From contig CANKYC010000017.1 in assembly GCA_947487845.1 (NCBI GenBank), positions 1 to 16,500 of the forward strand: 16,500 nt of DNA, in the 5' to 3' direction. The position numbers and the translations under genes are program-made. A model generated the notes under the pieces. It had not been told where the DNA came from. It searched no databases and worked only from the letters and a program-made list of their open reading frames with translations. The stretch comes from Rickettsiales bacterium (GTDB lineage Bacteria > Pseudomonadota > Alphaproteobacteria > Rickettsiales > UBA1997). Positions 8,481-15,844 of the stretch are shown here, one piece after another (within the stretch, counting starts at the first letter, position 1; each line of letters opens with the position of its first letter).

Positions 8481-9248
8481 TTAGCTTTTTATTTTATAAC
8501 CTTTTTTGATGAGGAAAAATAGAATAATTCCCAAGGTCAAATTAATGGTGATGATGTAGATAATACCTGTCAACAAATTTCCATCATGATGTCCGGTTAA
8601 GCCAAAACGAAATCCGTCGATCATGTAAAAAAATGGATTGAAATGCGAAACGCCGCGCCAAAATTCTGGCAAAGCGTTAGTTGAATAAAAAGTTCCGGAA
8701 AGAAAGGTTAAGGGCGTGATTACATAGCTGGTCATCGCCGACATGTTATCAAAAGTTTCTGATATCACGCCGCATAAAACACCGAGCAAACCAAGAAACA
8801 TGCAGGCGGCAAAAAGGTAGAAAAAGGCGTAATAAAATGAATGAAAACTCAGTGGCACAAAAATCAGGATTGCTAAAAATGCTACAATACCAACGCAAAT
8901 TCCGCGCAAAATTGCGCCAAAGGTAAAAGCAAAAAGCAATTCAAAAGCGCCGAGTGGCGGAATTAAATAATCAATAAAATGACCCATTACTTTTCCCATC
9001 ACAAAAGAGGAAGAAGAATTGGCAAAAGAATTTTGCATTGATGCCATCATGATTAGCCCCGCAGCCATGAAAGTAGCAAACGGAACGCCTTCAATCTCAG
9101 CAATATGATTGCCAACCGAAAGTGAAAAAACCGCTAAAAAAAGAATAATATTTACTACCGGCGAAAATAAAGTTTGGTGATAAACTTTCAAGAAACGCCA
9201 TACTTCTTTTTTCAACAGCGTGAAGGCACCAAACCAATTTATTGACAT
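8481..9248 (-). CDS. ABC-2 type transporter permease
   Basis: A 255-residue inner-membrane protein with about six transmembrane helices after a short cytoplasmic amphipathic stretch (FGAFTLLKKEVWRFLKVYHQT). The layout, the conserved YVITPLTFLSGTFYS segment and FNPFFYMIDGFRFGLTG near the C-terminus are typical of ABC-2 exporter permeases of the YadH/NodJ kind. These work with a separate ATPase to export lipids, polysaccharides or drugs. The usual ATPase gene is not adjacent: dprA lies 38 bases downstream, and divergent pheS lies upstream. The ATPase is therefore presumably encoded elsewhere. The substrate cannot be told from the sequence. Confidence 0.85.
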   Translation of the reverse strand: MSINWFGAFTLLKKEVWRFLKVYHQTLFSPVVNIILFLAVFSLSVGNHIAEIEGVPFATFMAAGLIMMASMQNSFANSSSSFVMGKVMGHFIDYLIPPLGAFELLFAFTFGAILRGICVGIVAFLAILIFVPLSFHSFYYAFFYLFAACMFLGLLGVLCGVISETFDNMSAMTSYVITPLTFLSGTFYSTNALPEFWRGVSHFNPFFYMIDGFRFGLTGHHDGNLLTGIIYIITINLTLGIILFFLIKKGYKIKS

Positions 9249-9273
9249 AGAATTGTTGTTAAGTTTTGATTAA

Positions 9274-9348
9274 GATCCCGAAACAATTTCAGGATTACGA
9301 TTAGGGAAATATCTATCAGATCTGTCATCCCGAACTTGTTTCAGGATC
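9274..9348. repeat. pair of imperfect palindromes of the ATCCCGAA...TTTCAGGAT type
   Basis: Two related 21-base units, ATCCCGAAACAATTTCAGGAT (9275-9295) and ATCCCGAACTTGTTTCAGGAT (9327-9347), lie in the same orientation 31 bases apart in the gap between the divergent permease and pheS genes. Each is an imperfect palindrome. Units of this kind (CATCCCGAACTTGTTTCAGG and its complement) are familiar dispersed intergenic repeats in several alphaproteobacteria. The remaining 157-base gap shows no gene, and no convincing promoter was found. Confidence 0.6.
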
Positions 9349-9405
9349 AATTCGATCTCATCGCAGCAAAATAAAAAATTAATTTCATTTTCCGATTTTT
9401 AAATC

Positions 9406-10434
9406 ATGACTAACTTAGAAACACTTTTATCCGATTTCAATTCGCAAATTTCAAAAATTGAAAACAAACAACAATTAGAAGAAATTCGCATTAATTTTTT
9501 AGGCAAAAAAGGTTTTGTTACCGAACTTTTTTTGCAGTTAAAAAACGTTGCCAATGAAGAGAAAAAAGCTTTTGGCGCGGCAATTAATCAGGTTCGCGAT
9601 GAAGTTACTAAAAAAATTGATATCGCAAAAAATGATTTTGAAAATGCCGAATTAAATGAAAAATTACAGGGCGAAAAAATTGACTTAAGTGCGCCAGCTC
9701 GCAAGCAAAATCAAGGCTTGATTCATCCAATCAATAAAGTGATGCAAGAAATTGAAGAAATTTTCGGCGATTTAGGATTTGATTTTGCCCAAGGCCCAGA
9801 AATTGAAGATGATTTTCATAATTTCACAGCGTTGAACATGCCGAAAGATCATCCGGCGCGCCAAATGCAAGATACTTTTTATTTAGAAAATTCCGAACTT
9901 TTACTTCGTACGCACACTTCAAATACGCAAATCAGAAAAATGTTAAACTCGCAACCACCTTTAAAAGTCGCGGCTTTGGGTCGAGTTTTTCGTCGCGATT
10001 CTGATCAAACTCACACGCCGATGTTTCATCAATTTGAAGGCTTTGTGGTTGATGAAAATGTAAATATGGGTCACTTAAAATGGACTTTGGAAAATTTTTT
10101 AGAAAAGTTTTTTGAAGTGAAAAATGTTGAATTGCGTTTTAGACCGAGCTTCTTTCCTTTCACCGAACCGTCGGCGGAAGTTGATATAAATTATTCGCTA
10201 GAAAATGGCCGCATTAAAATCGGCAAAGGCGATAAATTTATGGAAATTTTGGGATGCGGGATGATTCATCCAAATGTTTTAAAAAACTGCAATATTGATT
10301 CGACAAAATATCAGGGATTTGCCTTTGGAATCGGCGTTGAACGCCTTGCGATGTTGAAATATGGCATCACCGATTTGCGGATGTTTTTTGAAAATGATGC
10401 TAGGTTTTTGAAGCATTATGGTTTTTACACTTAA
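9406..10434 (+). CDS. pheS: phenylalanine-tRNA ligase alpha subunit
   Basis: PheS is the catalytic alpha subunit of the alpha2-beta2 enzyme that charges tRNA-Phe. The 342-residue length is normal. The N-terminal 100 residues form the expected charged coiled-coil arm. The class II core follows, with the conserved GPEIEDDFHNF, HPARQMQDTFY, motif 2 in RVFRRDSDQTHTPMFHQFEG and motif 3 in GFAFGIGVERLAMLKYG. The ATG at 9406 gives the standard N-terminus. The beta subunit gene pheT, usually directly downstream, is absent: the next gene is the convergent autotransporter, and the stop codon is immediately followed by a hairpin element. PheT must lie elsewhere in the genome. Confidence 0.96.
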   Translation: MTNLETLLSDFNSQISKIENKQQLEEIRINFLGKKGFVTELFLQLKNVANEEKKAFGAAINQVRDEVTKKIDIAKNDFENAELNEKLQGEKIDLSAPARKQNQGLIHPINKVMQEIEEIFGDLGFDFAQGPEIEDDFHNFTALNMPKDHPARQMQDTFYLENSELLLRTHTSNTQIRKMLNSQPPLKVAALGRVFRRDSDQTHTPMFHQFEGFVVDENVNMGHLKWTLENFLEKFFEVKNVELRFRPSFFPFTEPSAEVDINYSLENGRIKIGKGDKFMEILGCGMIHPNVLKNCNIDSTKYQGFAFGIGVERLAMLKYGITDLRMFFENDARFLKHYGFYT

Positions 10435-10507
10435 TCAAATTCAAACTTTGTTTGAATTTGGATAATTTTGAATTGCTACGCGCCGAGTAAATCGGAGTAT
10501 CCGCAAT
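10435..10507 (+). repeat. two-hairpin intergenic element, copy 1 (3' of pheS)
   Basis: The element begins at the base after the pheS stop. Hairpin 1 pairs CAAATTCAAAC (10436-10446) with GTTTGAATTTG (10450-10460), a perfect 11-bp stem with a TTT loop. A linker contains TTTGAATTGCTACGCG. Hairpin 2 is CCGA-GTAAA-TCGG (10483-10495). An outer stem of ATTGC (10472-10476) with GCAAT (10503-10507) can enclose hairpin 2. The same architecture follows metK at 15917-15845. No U-run follows hairpin 1, so it is not a standard intrinsic terminator. It may stabilise the mRNA 3' end or be a palindromic repeat family. Confidence 0.7.
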
Positions 10508-10522
10508 AAAGTTTTTGGTTTT

Positions 10523-13033
10523 TTAAAACCTCTGCTTCACCTTCGCCGCCATATAATGCGATTGAAAAGTCGCCCTTTTTTCAAATCCATATTCTAGGCT
10601 AAAAATTATATCTTCTTCGTGATGCGCCTCAATTTCTGCGCCGAGTTTTAAACTGCCGCGATCAACATGAGAAATTTGCGTGGCAAAACTTTTTGTTTGA
10701 CCATCAAAGCTACTTACCGTAGTCGGTGCATCATTTATAAAACTATAGCCATAAGAAATTTTTAAAAGCGAATCTACTTTATTTAACTCGGGAAATTCTG
10801 GAATTTTTGTCGTTACAAAACCTAAATTTGCACCAATGCGACTTTCTAAAAAATCTGCAGAAATATTTTTTACATTTAAATTTAAACTATCCGCACCCTT
10901 CTCGCTGTAAGCTTGAATATTGGTACGAACAAAACTCATCGAAACTTCAGGCCCTAAATTAAAACCATGTTTTAACTTTTGTGCAAATCCAGCTTTGGCT
11001 TTAGCGATATAAGTTTGACCATTAAATTTTGCAGTTGCATTTGCATCAACAGAAACGATTGAACGGTTAGAATTATATTGATTCCATGCAATGCCAGCAA
11101 GGCTGTCGAAAAAATATTTATCAAAGTTATAACCGCTGTAAAAATTAATTTGGTAAGTATCAATTACATTATTTTTTGATGAATCGAGCGATTTTAAATT
11201 TGAACGTCCATAGCTTAAAGCCGCTCCAATTGTGGATGAGCTTGAAAGTTCGCGATCCAAACCAACTATCAATCCAATTGTATTTACTTTGTAACCTTCA
11301 TCATCTTCAACCGCATTTTGAGTGTTAGCATTACCAAAAGCTTGCGTCCAAATTCCACTTTTCAAATCACTATTGGCATGAATTTTTCGCAGGCGGGTTT
11401 CGGCAGTTTTTATGGAATTTGTCGCAATATTAATATTATTGGCAATCATTGCCTTGCTTGATTGTGGAGCTAGTTGATTTAGTGATTTTGTTATTTCGGC
11501 GCTACTTCCTAAATATTCCTGAAATGCCAATAATTTACCCGCAGAATCAGCGCCAATTTCATTAAGATTATGATAAATATTTTGAGAATTTTTATTGCTG
11601 GTAACAACGGATGCCGCAAGACGATCAATGTTTAAAATCAAATTATTCGAGCTTGATTGCGTGGTGAATTTTAACAAACCATACACATTGGAATTTGTAC
11701 CATTTACTGAAATATTTTTATCATTAATCGCATTTATTGATCCGCTGCTAGCGCTTACAATTGTAAGCTGCGTGCCATTTGCAATATATCCTTGGTTGGC
11801 ACTTGTAATAATTTCTAAATTGGAATTTGCATCAATATTTGCCGCACCTAAAACTGTAAAATTTCCAACAGCATTTTCTTTCAGCGCAACAGATAAAATA
11901 TTGCCACTTAATAAAGAAAAATTGCCGCTGATTATTTGATTATTGGATCCAATATTAATCACGCCAGAACCGCTTCCAATAAGGTTTCCAAAGATTTCTA
12001 AATTATCACTCGCAGAAAAATCAAACTCACCGCCAACTAGAATATTATCGACGTAAATATTGTTAGCGTAAGTCAAAGAAGCGTCGGAATTTATGTTTAA
12101 ATTAGCGAGAGAATTTCCCGCAATTCCAAGTGAATTTGTCGGCGCAAAATCAATTTCCCTGATATTTAAAGTTCCGCTGGAATTAGACAGGCCCTGAATT
12201 GTGGCGTTTATCGAAGATTGATCGCTTAAATTTAAAGTCGAATTTTTATCAAGAAAAATTGCGCCAGCTTCAATTTTATTTTCTGAATTTAAAGTGGCGC
12301 CCGAAGTTACGGTTAAATTTGTTAAATCAGAAAATGCCGAGCTTTGATTAAAATCTGCAGTAATATTTATATTTCCCAAGTCGCCTAAAACCTCGCCATT
12401 TATGCTTCCGCCATAAATATTTAAAGTACCGCCGTTTAAATGAATGTCACCGTTTAAAGTGCCCGAATTATTAATTATTGAATTAGCGCCGGAATTATAA
12501 ATTGCATATTTTGTAGCAGTTATTGTGCCTGAATTGGTAATTGAATTATCATCTCCATTTAAATATACGCCGTGAGAAGTGCTATTTGCTGTAGAAATTA
12601 CGCCAGAATTATTGGCAGAATTACTATTGCCGCCCAAATAAATTCCATAAGAACTCGTGCCTTGCGTGCTTATGTTTCCTGCATTTGTGACTATTGAAAA
12701 ATTACTAACACTAATGCCGCGCCCCGAACTTCCCGTAGTTAAAATTGTGGCACCTAAAGAATTTGTAATCTGATTGTAATTGCCGCTAGATCTAATGCCA
12801 TAAGCGCTAGAAGTGGCGCCAAAATTTCCAGTGGTGATAGTAAAAGTGTTTTTGATTTTATTTAAAGATGAGCTGGTTCCAGAAAGCGAACTTATAATTC
12901 CACTGGCGCTGGTTGTGATATCAGACAGAGTTGTATAATCAGTTTGGCCAGAAGTTAGAGTAACGGCTTTGGCGGAATTGGTAATAAATAGCAGACAGCA
13001 AAATGCTAAAAAGTGGTGACTTTTTTTAAACAT
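10523..13033 (-). CDS. autotransporter (type Va secreted) surface protein
   Basis: An 836-residue outer-membrane autotransporter. Residues 1-23 are a Sec signal peptide (KK, hydrophobic core, cleavage after AKA). The passenger (about 24-545) is rich in Asn, Ser, Gly and Thr. It includes about five degenerate repeats of 22-27 residues between 77 and 200, with a GIYxxGxxNxxxNSGxIxT pattern, fitting rungs of a beta-helix. Residues about 560-836 form the beta-barrel: it starts at GIWTQAFGNANT, has alternating aromatic strands, and ends in KVKQRF with the terminal Phe used for BAM recognition. There is no visible protease catalytic triad or RGD motif. A role in adhesion or surface interaction is an inference from the fold. 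No Shine-Dalgarno motif precedes the ATG. Confidence 0.9.
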   Translation of the reverse strand: MFKKSHHFLAFCCLLFITNSAKAVTLTSGQTDYTTLSDITTSASGIISSLSGTSSSLNKIKNTFTITTGNFGATSSAYGIRSSGNYNQITNSLGATILTTGSSGRGISVSNFSIVTNAGNISTQGTSSYGIYLGGNSNSANNSGVISTANSTSHGVYLNGDDNSITNSGTITATKYAIYNSGANSIINNSGTLNGDIHLNGGTLNIYGGSINGEVLGDLGNINITADFNQSSAFSDLTNLTVTSGATLNSENKIEAGAIFLDKNSTLNLSDQSSINATIQGLSNSSGTLNIREIDFAPTNSLGIAGNSLANLNINSDASLTYANNIYVDNILVGGEFDFSASDNLEIFGNLIGSGSGVINIGSNNQIISGNFSLLSGNILSVALKENAVGNFTVLGAANIDANSNLEIITSANQGYIANGTQLTIVSASSGSINAINDKNISVNGTNSNVYGLLKFTTQSSSNNLILNIDRLAASVVTSNKNSQNIYHNLNEIGADSAGKLLAFQEYLGSSAEITKSLNQLAPQSSKAMIANNINIATNSIKTAETRLRKIHANSDLKSGIWTQAFGNANTQNAVEDDEGYKVNTIGLIVGLDRELSSSSTIGAALSYGRSNLKSLDSSKNNVIDTYQINFYSGYNFDKYFFDSLAGIAWNQYNSNRSIVSVDANATAKFNGQTYIAKAKAGFAQKLKHGFNLGPEVSMSFVRTNIQAYSEKGADSLNLNVKNISADFLESRIGANLGFVTTKIPEFPELNKVDSLLKISYGYSFINDAPTTVSSFDGQTKSFATQISHVDRGSLKLGAEIEAHHEEDIIFSLEYGFEKRATFQSHYMAAKVKQRF

Positions 13034-13085
13034 GGGTTTTCGGGTTTTTATTATGAGGTGTTTGGTATTTCGTGACGGTTTTTTA

Positions 13086-13118
13086 AGAAATATTTTAGAA
13101 AAATACTAGAAAATTTTA
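13086..13118. promoter_or_regulatory. three phased 11-base A-tract units upstream of the autotransporter gene
   Basis: AGAAATATTTT, AGAAAAATACT and AGAAAATTTTA run in tandem with an 11-base period, 53-85 bases before the autotransporter ATG. Helically phased A-tracts usually bend DNA, and they often lie near promoters as UP-like or nucleoid-protein sites. The rest of 13034-13146 shows no convincing -35/-10 pair. Confidence 0.4.
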
Positions 13119-13146
13119 AATTACAATTTTCTGCTTTGTGAATGCC

Positions 13147-13331
13147 GAAAATAGCCGTTTATACCAAATTAACTATCTCTTGATAGCGCTAACAAAGTAT
13201 TTTTGAGGAAAAATTGCGACTGGAAATGTAAGCTGTATCAAGTGATACAGCGTCATTTTCTGAGCAAATTTTTACCAAAAAGACGAAGTTATGGCTATCA
13301 AGAGATAGTTAATTTGGTATAGGCTATTTTC
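13147..13331. mobile_element. fold-back, MITE-like palindromic element
   Basis: Perfect 27-base inverted arms lie at 13161-13187 and 13294-13320 (outer ends ATACCAAATTAACTATC and its complement), flanked by TA at 13160-13161 and 13320-13321. This is the pattern left by IS630/Tc1-like transposition. Between the arms the sequence continues as a weaker palindrome that centres on a perfect hairpin, GCTGTATCA-AG-TGATACAGC (13232-13251). Outside the arms, GAAAATAGCC (13147-13156) matches GGCTATTTTC (13322-13331) in inverted order, and the right copy includes the last codons and stop of the rluC-like gene. No transposase is encoded. It could instead act as a large hairpin in the RNA between rluC and the autotransporter gene. 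Confidence 0.65.
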
Positions 13332-14208
13332 TCCAACAAAACTCCGGCTGCTCGGTTTCAATTTTCAGCTTCTTGCCGAAATAATCATCAATCTCAATTT
13401 TATAAGCATGCAAACAAAGTCGTTTGCAAATATCTTTGCGCAAAACTTCTTTTCCGCCATATTTCACATCATTAATAATTGCGTGGCCTATTTCTTTGCA
13501 ATGAACCCGCAACTGATGCGTGCGGCCAGTTAATGGCTTTAATTCGAGCAATGAATGATCAAAAAAACTACGCAATAATTTATAATCGGTAATTGCTTCC
13601 TTTCCTTCGATAAAATCAGGCTGAACTTTTTCATTTTTGCCTAAAAGTTTTTTGCGCAGCGGAATATTAATTGTACCTTCCGGTTTTTTAACAATGCCGC
13701 GAACCAACGCCAGATAGGTTTTTTTGATAGTTTTGTTTTTAAAACCATCAGTCAAAAATTCTGCGGCTTTAGCATTTTTGGCAATTAACAAAATGCCGCT
13801 GGTATCTTTATCCAAACGATGAACCAGTTGCAATTCGGTGTCGTTTAAAAAATCATCAACCGAAATTTCAATTCCACTTCCACCTTGCGTGGCAAGGCCT
13901 GATGGCTTGTTAATGGCGATTAAATTTTCGTCTTGAAAAATTATCCAAGAAGAAAATTTTTGTCTTTTTGCCGCCGAAATTTGTGGTTTTTTAGCGGTTA
14001 AATAATGGCGATTTTTTAACTCGGCAAAAATTTCAATTTGGTCGCCAATCTTGGTTTTGTAAGCCGCATCAACTCGCGTAGAATTGACTTTGATTTTTTT
14101 TTCGCGGATTACTTTTTGCGCCAACCCAAAAGAAATATCAAATTTTTTGCACAAAAATTTATCCAGACGAAGGTTTTCAAACTCTTGATTTACTTGAACT
14201 AAAGCCAC
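13324..14208 (-). CDS. rluC: RluC/RluD-family 23S rRNA pseudouridine synthase
   Basis: A 294-residue pseudouridine synthase that isomerises specific uridines in 23S rRNA. Residues 1-60 are an S4 RNA-binding domain (LRLDKFLCKKF...REKKIKVN). The catalytic domain has ENLIAINKPSGLATQGG (about 94-110), HRLDKDTSG with catalytic Asp133 (130-138), and LKPLTGRTHQLRVH near 225-238. The start is GTG (14206-14208), 5 bases after the crcB stop, so it is in one operon with crcB. This pairing is common in alphaproteobacteria. RluC is the likelier member from this context, but RluD specificity cannot be excluded by eye. The TAG stop lies inside the right end of the adjoining palindrome. Confidence 0.85.
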   Translation of the reverse strand: MALVQVNQEFENLRLDKFLCKKFDISFGLAQKVIREKKIKVNSTRVDAAYKTKIGDQIEIFAELKNRHYLTAKKPQISAAKRQKFSSWIIFQDENLIAINKPSGLATQGGSGIEISVDDFLNDTELQLVHRLDKDTSGILLIAKNAKAAEFLTDGFKNKTIKKTYLALVRGIVKKPEGTINIPLRKKLLGKNEKVQPDFIEGKEAITDYKLLRSFFDHSLLELKPLTGRTHQLRVHCKEIGHAIINDVKYGGKEVLRKDICKRLCLHAYKIEIDDYFGKKLKIETEQPEFCWRK

Positions 14209-14213
14209 GATTT

Positions 14214-14603
14214 TTAAGAAAAAATTAATTTGCTGGCGTAAAAGCCAAAGAATAACGCCAAAATTGCCAATAACACGGTTGAAGCCGCATAAATAAAGGC
14301 TTGTAAAATTTGCCCTGCGGTTGCAAGGCGAAAAAAGTCGAGCGAAAACGCCGAAAAAGTGGTAAATCCGCCCAAAAATCCGGCGAATAAAAAGTTTTTT
14401 AAACGCGGGTCAAAATTATCAAAATTTTTAATCACAAAATAATAAAGCACGCCCGCCAACATTGATCCCAAAACGTTGACGCCAAAAGTTCCCCACGGAA
14501 ATTTTGCCAAAACGCCGCCAGAAATTTTGGTAATCGCCTCAACCGACAAATACCGAGCCACCGCGCCAAACCCGCCACCAACGGCGATTAGAAATAGGTT
14601 CAT
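14214..14603 (-). CDS. crcB: fluoride ion channel CrcB/Fluc
   Basis: A 129-residue integral membrane protein of the Fluc family, which exports fluoride and works as an antiparallel dimer. Four hydrophobic helices are visible. Landmarks are GGGFGAVARYL (9-19), FPWGTFGVNVLGS (34-47) with the conserved pore Asn, and GFLGGFTTFSAFSLD (about 95-109) with the TTFS motif and phenylalanines that line the pore. Length is normal. The start lies 6 bases after the stop of the kinase-fold gene and the stop 5 bases before rluC, so it is the middle gene of a tight operon. No fluoride riboswitch is apparent upstream; the operon leader lies before the kinase-fold gene instead. Confidence 0.93.
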   Translation of the reverse strand: MNLFLIAVGGGFGAVARYLSVEAITKISGGVLAKFPWGTFGVNVLGSMLAGVLYYFVIKNFDNFDPRLKNFLFAGFLGGFTTFSAFSLDFFRLATAGQILQAFIYAASTVLLAILALFFGFYASKLIFS

Positions 14604-14609
14604 GTTAAA

Positions 14610-15695
14610 TCAAATTCGACCATTGTTATCTTTTTCATTAGGTTTTTCCTGACTTACCCTTTCAACAAAACTTTTCTTGGCTTTTTCTTTTTCTGGCGAA
14701 TCAACTTCTTGATGTAATTTTTGCATTTCTTCCATTGGATAAGCTGTAGTTTTGGTTAGATCATCTCTCAAACTTCCTGTAAAAAGGCTATATCTTTGCG
14801 AAACAGATTGGTAGCGATTTGAAACTTTTGCAACTTCTGGCAATATCGGCAACGGTTCTCCCGACTCAGCGCATGGATGCCAACATAAACAAGCAGTTGC
14901 CAAAGAACGATCGTAGCCACGATTTTTTTCAAAAAACTCTTTTTCTGCTTTCGATAAGTCAAAATCCAAAGAAGTCGCCAAACCAAAATCAGCAAAATAA
15001 AGCCGCTCGCCATCTGTAAGAATATTGCCGCCATGGGCGTCAAAATGTATCATGCTTTTGCTTTCCATAAAAGCGCAGGTTGATTTCAAATCTCTTTGAA
15101 CCATTTCCATGTCTGGTGATTTGGTGTTTCCGTTAGACGCTTGAGGATGAATGTATGAAGCCAAAGTTTGTGGAATACTTTCCATCAAAACCACCAAGCT
15201 ATTGGTTGAGTTGCGAATTTCTGCATTTCTGTTTCTAATTTCAGCTGAATTTCCCCAATATTTTATTTGACCATCAAAAAGCTCTTCTTCTTTGTGGTTC
15301 ATTGGCGGGGCTTTTTCTTTGGGTAAAATTTTTGATCCATACATCACGGGAAAGTTTGGACATTCATTGTTAAGCACCCAATCGGTTGTAATTTTGTGAG
15401 CTGCTAATTCGCGCCACGCACCAAATCCTGCCGATCCAACGCCATATTGGTAATATGTTGGTAGGTTGAATAGATTTTTCGTTGATTCTGGATTAGCCAT
15501 TTCCAAATCAGTCAAGGCAATTTGTTTGGCAAAAATAGGAACTCCTTCTATCTCAAGTTTTACGGCGGTGCCGCCAATTCCAGAGTGAATTTGGGTTGCA
15601 TTTTTAAGCATTTCGGCAACTACTTCGTCGCCTAGTTCTTTAATTTTTTTAGAAACTTTTTCATAGTCGGCACGTCTTTGTTCTAGTGTTTTCAT
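14610..15695 (-). CDS. divergent protein-kinase-fold protein
   Basis: The protein has 361 residues from the ATG at 15693-15695; an in-frame TTG at 15740 would add 15. Numbered from that TTG, a kinase core is visible: a glycine loop GIGGTA (54-59), a VAIK-like IFAKQ with Lys72, a hinge-like LVVLMESIPQTLASYI (182-197), a catalytic loop IHFDAHGGN (231-239; Asp234, Asn239) and a metal-binding DFG (251-253). No APE motif or clear substrate lobe follows. The C-terminal 60 residues are charged and probably disordered. The short motif AEIRNRNAEIRN (166-177) is an internal repeat. It is the first gene of an operon with crcB and rluC. Substrate and role are unknown: protein, small-molecule or pseudo-kinase are all possible. 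Confidence 0.7.
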   Translation of the reverse strand: MKTLEQRRADYEKVSKKIKELGDEVVAEMLKNATQIHSGIGGTAVKLEIEGVPIFAKQIALTDLEMANPESTKNLFNLPTYYQYGVGSAGFGAWRELAAHKITTDWVLNNECPNFPVMYGSKILPKEKAPPMNHKEEELFDGQIKYWGNSAEIRNRNAEIRNSTNSLVVLMESIPQTLASYIHPQASNGNTKSPDMEMVQRDLKSTCAFMESKSMIHFDAHGGNILTDGERLYFADFGLATSLDFDLSKAEKEFFEKNRGYDRSLATACLCWHPCAESGEPLPILPEVAKVSNRYQSVSQRYSLFTGSLRDDLTKTTAYPMEEMQKLHQEVDSPEKEKAKKSFVERVSQEKPNEKDNNGRI

Positions 15696-15782
15696 AGGTT
15701 TTTTAGTTTTGAGGTTTTTGGTAGCAAATCTCTCTTCCAACTTGTTTTCAGTAAATCATAAAAGGCAATTTTTATTCGTAGC

Positions 15783-15836
15783 TCAAATTTGAATCTATAC
15801 CCAAACTGATTCAAGATCTCGATTTTCATAAAAATC
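15783..15836. other. short palindromes in the leader of the kinase-crcB-rluC operon
   Basis: The 149-base stretch between the element after metK and the kinase-fold gene contains TCAAATTTGA (15783-15792), a 10-base perfect palindrome, and GATTTT-CATA-AAAATC (15821-15836), a 6-bp hairpin. Either could be an operator or just AT-rich noise. I see no gene, RNA gene or convincing promoter here. Confidence 0.25.
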
Positions 15837-15844
15837 AAAAATCT

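Noticed and set aside
10517..10530. GGTTTT-TT-AAAACC as a terminator between pheS and the autotransporter gene
   Set aside because: Six A/T-rich pairs with a 2-base loop and no U-run on either strand.
11595..11939. 114-codon + strand frame inside the autotransporter gene
   Set aside because: It is antisense to the passenger region; it is hydrophobic only because the complement of Asn/Ser-rich codons is.
14607..14619. AATCAAATTCGAC, identical to the first bases of the element after metK
   Set aside because: Only 13 bases match, no partner arm follows, and it is explained by the end of the kinase-fold gene and the crcB leader.
14768..15043. 91-codon minus-strand frame with a hydrophobic start
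   Set aside because: It overlaps the kinase-fold gene in another frame on the same strand, and that gene's catalytic loop and DFG lie in the chosen frame.
15696..15740. Extension of the kinase-fold protein from a TTG
   Set aside because: A rare start codon and a basic, featureless 15-residue leader; the ATG at 15695 is more likely, though not proven.
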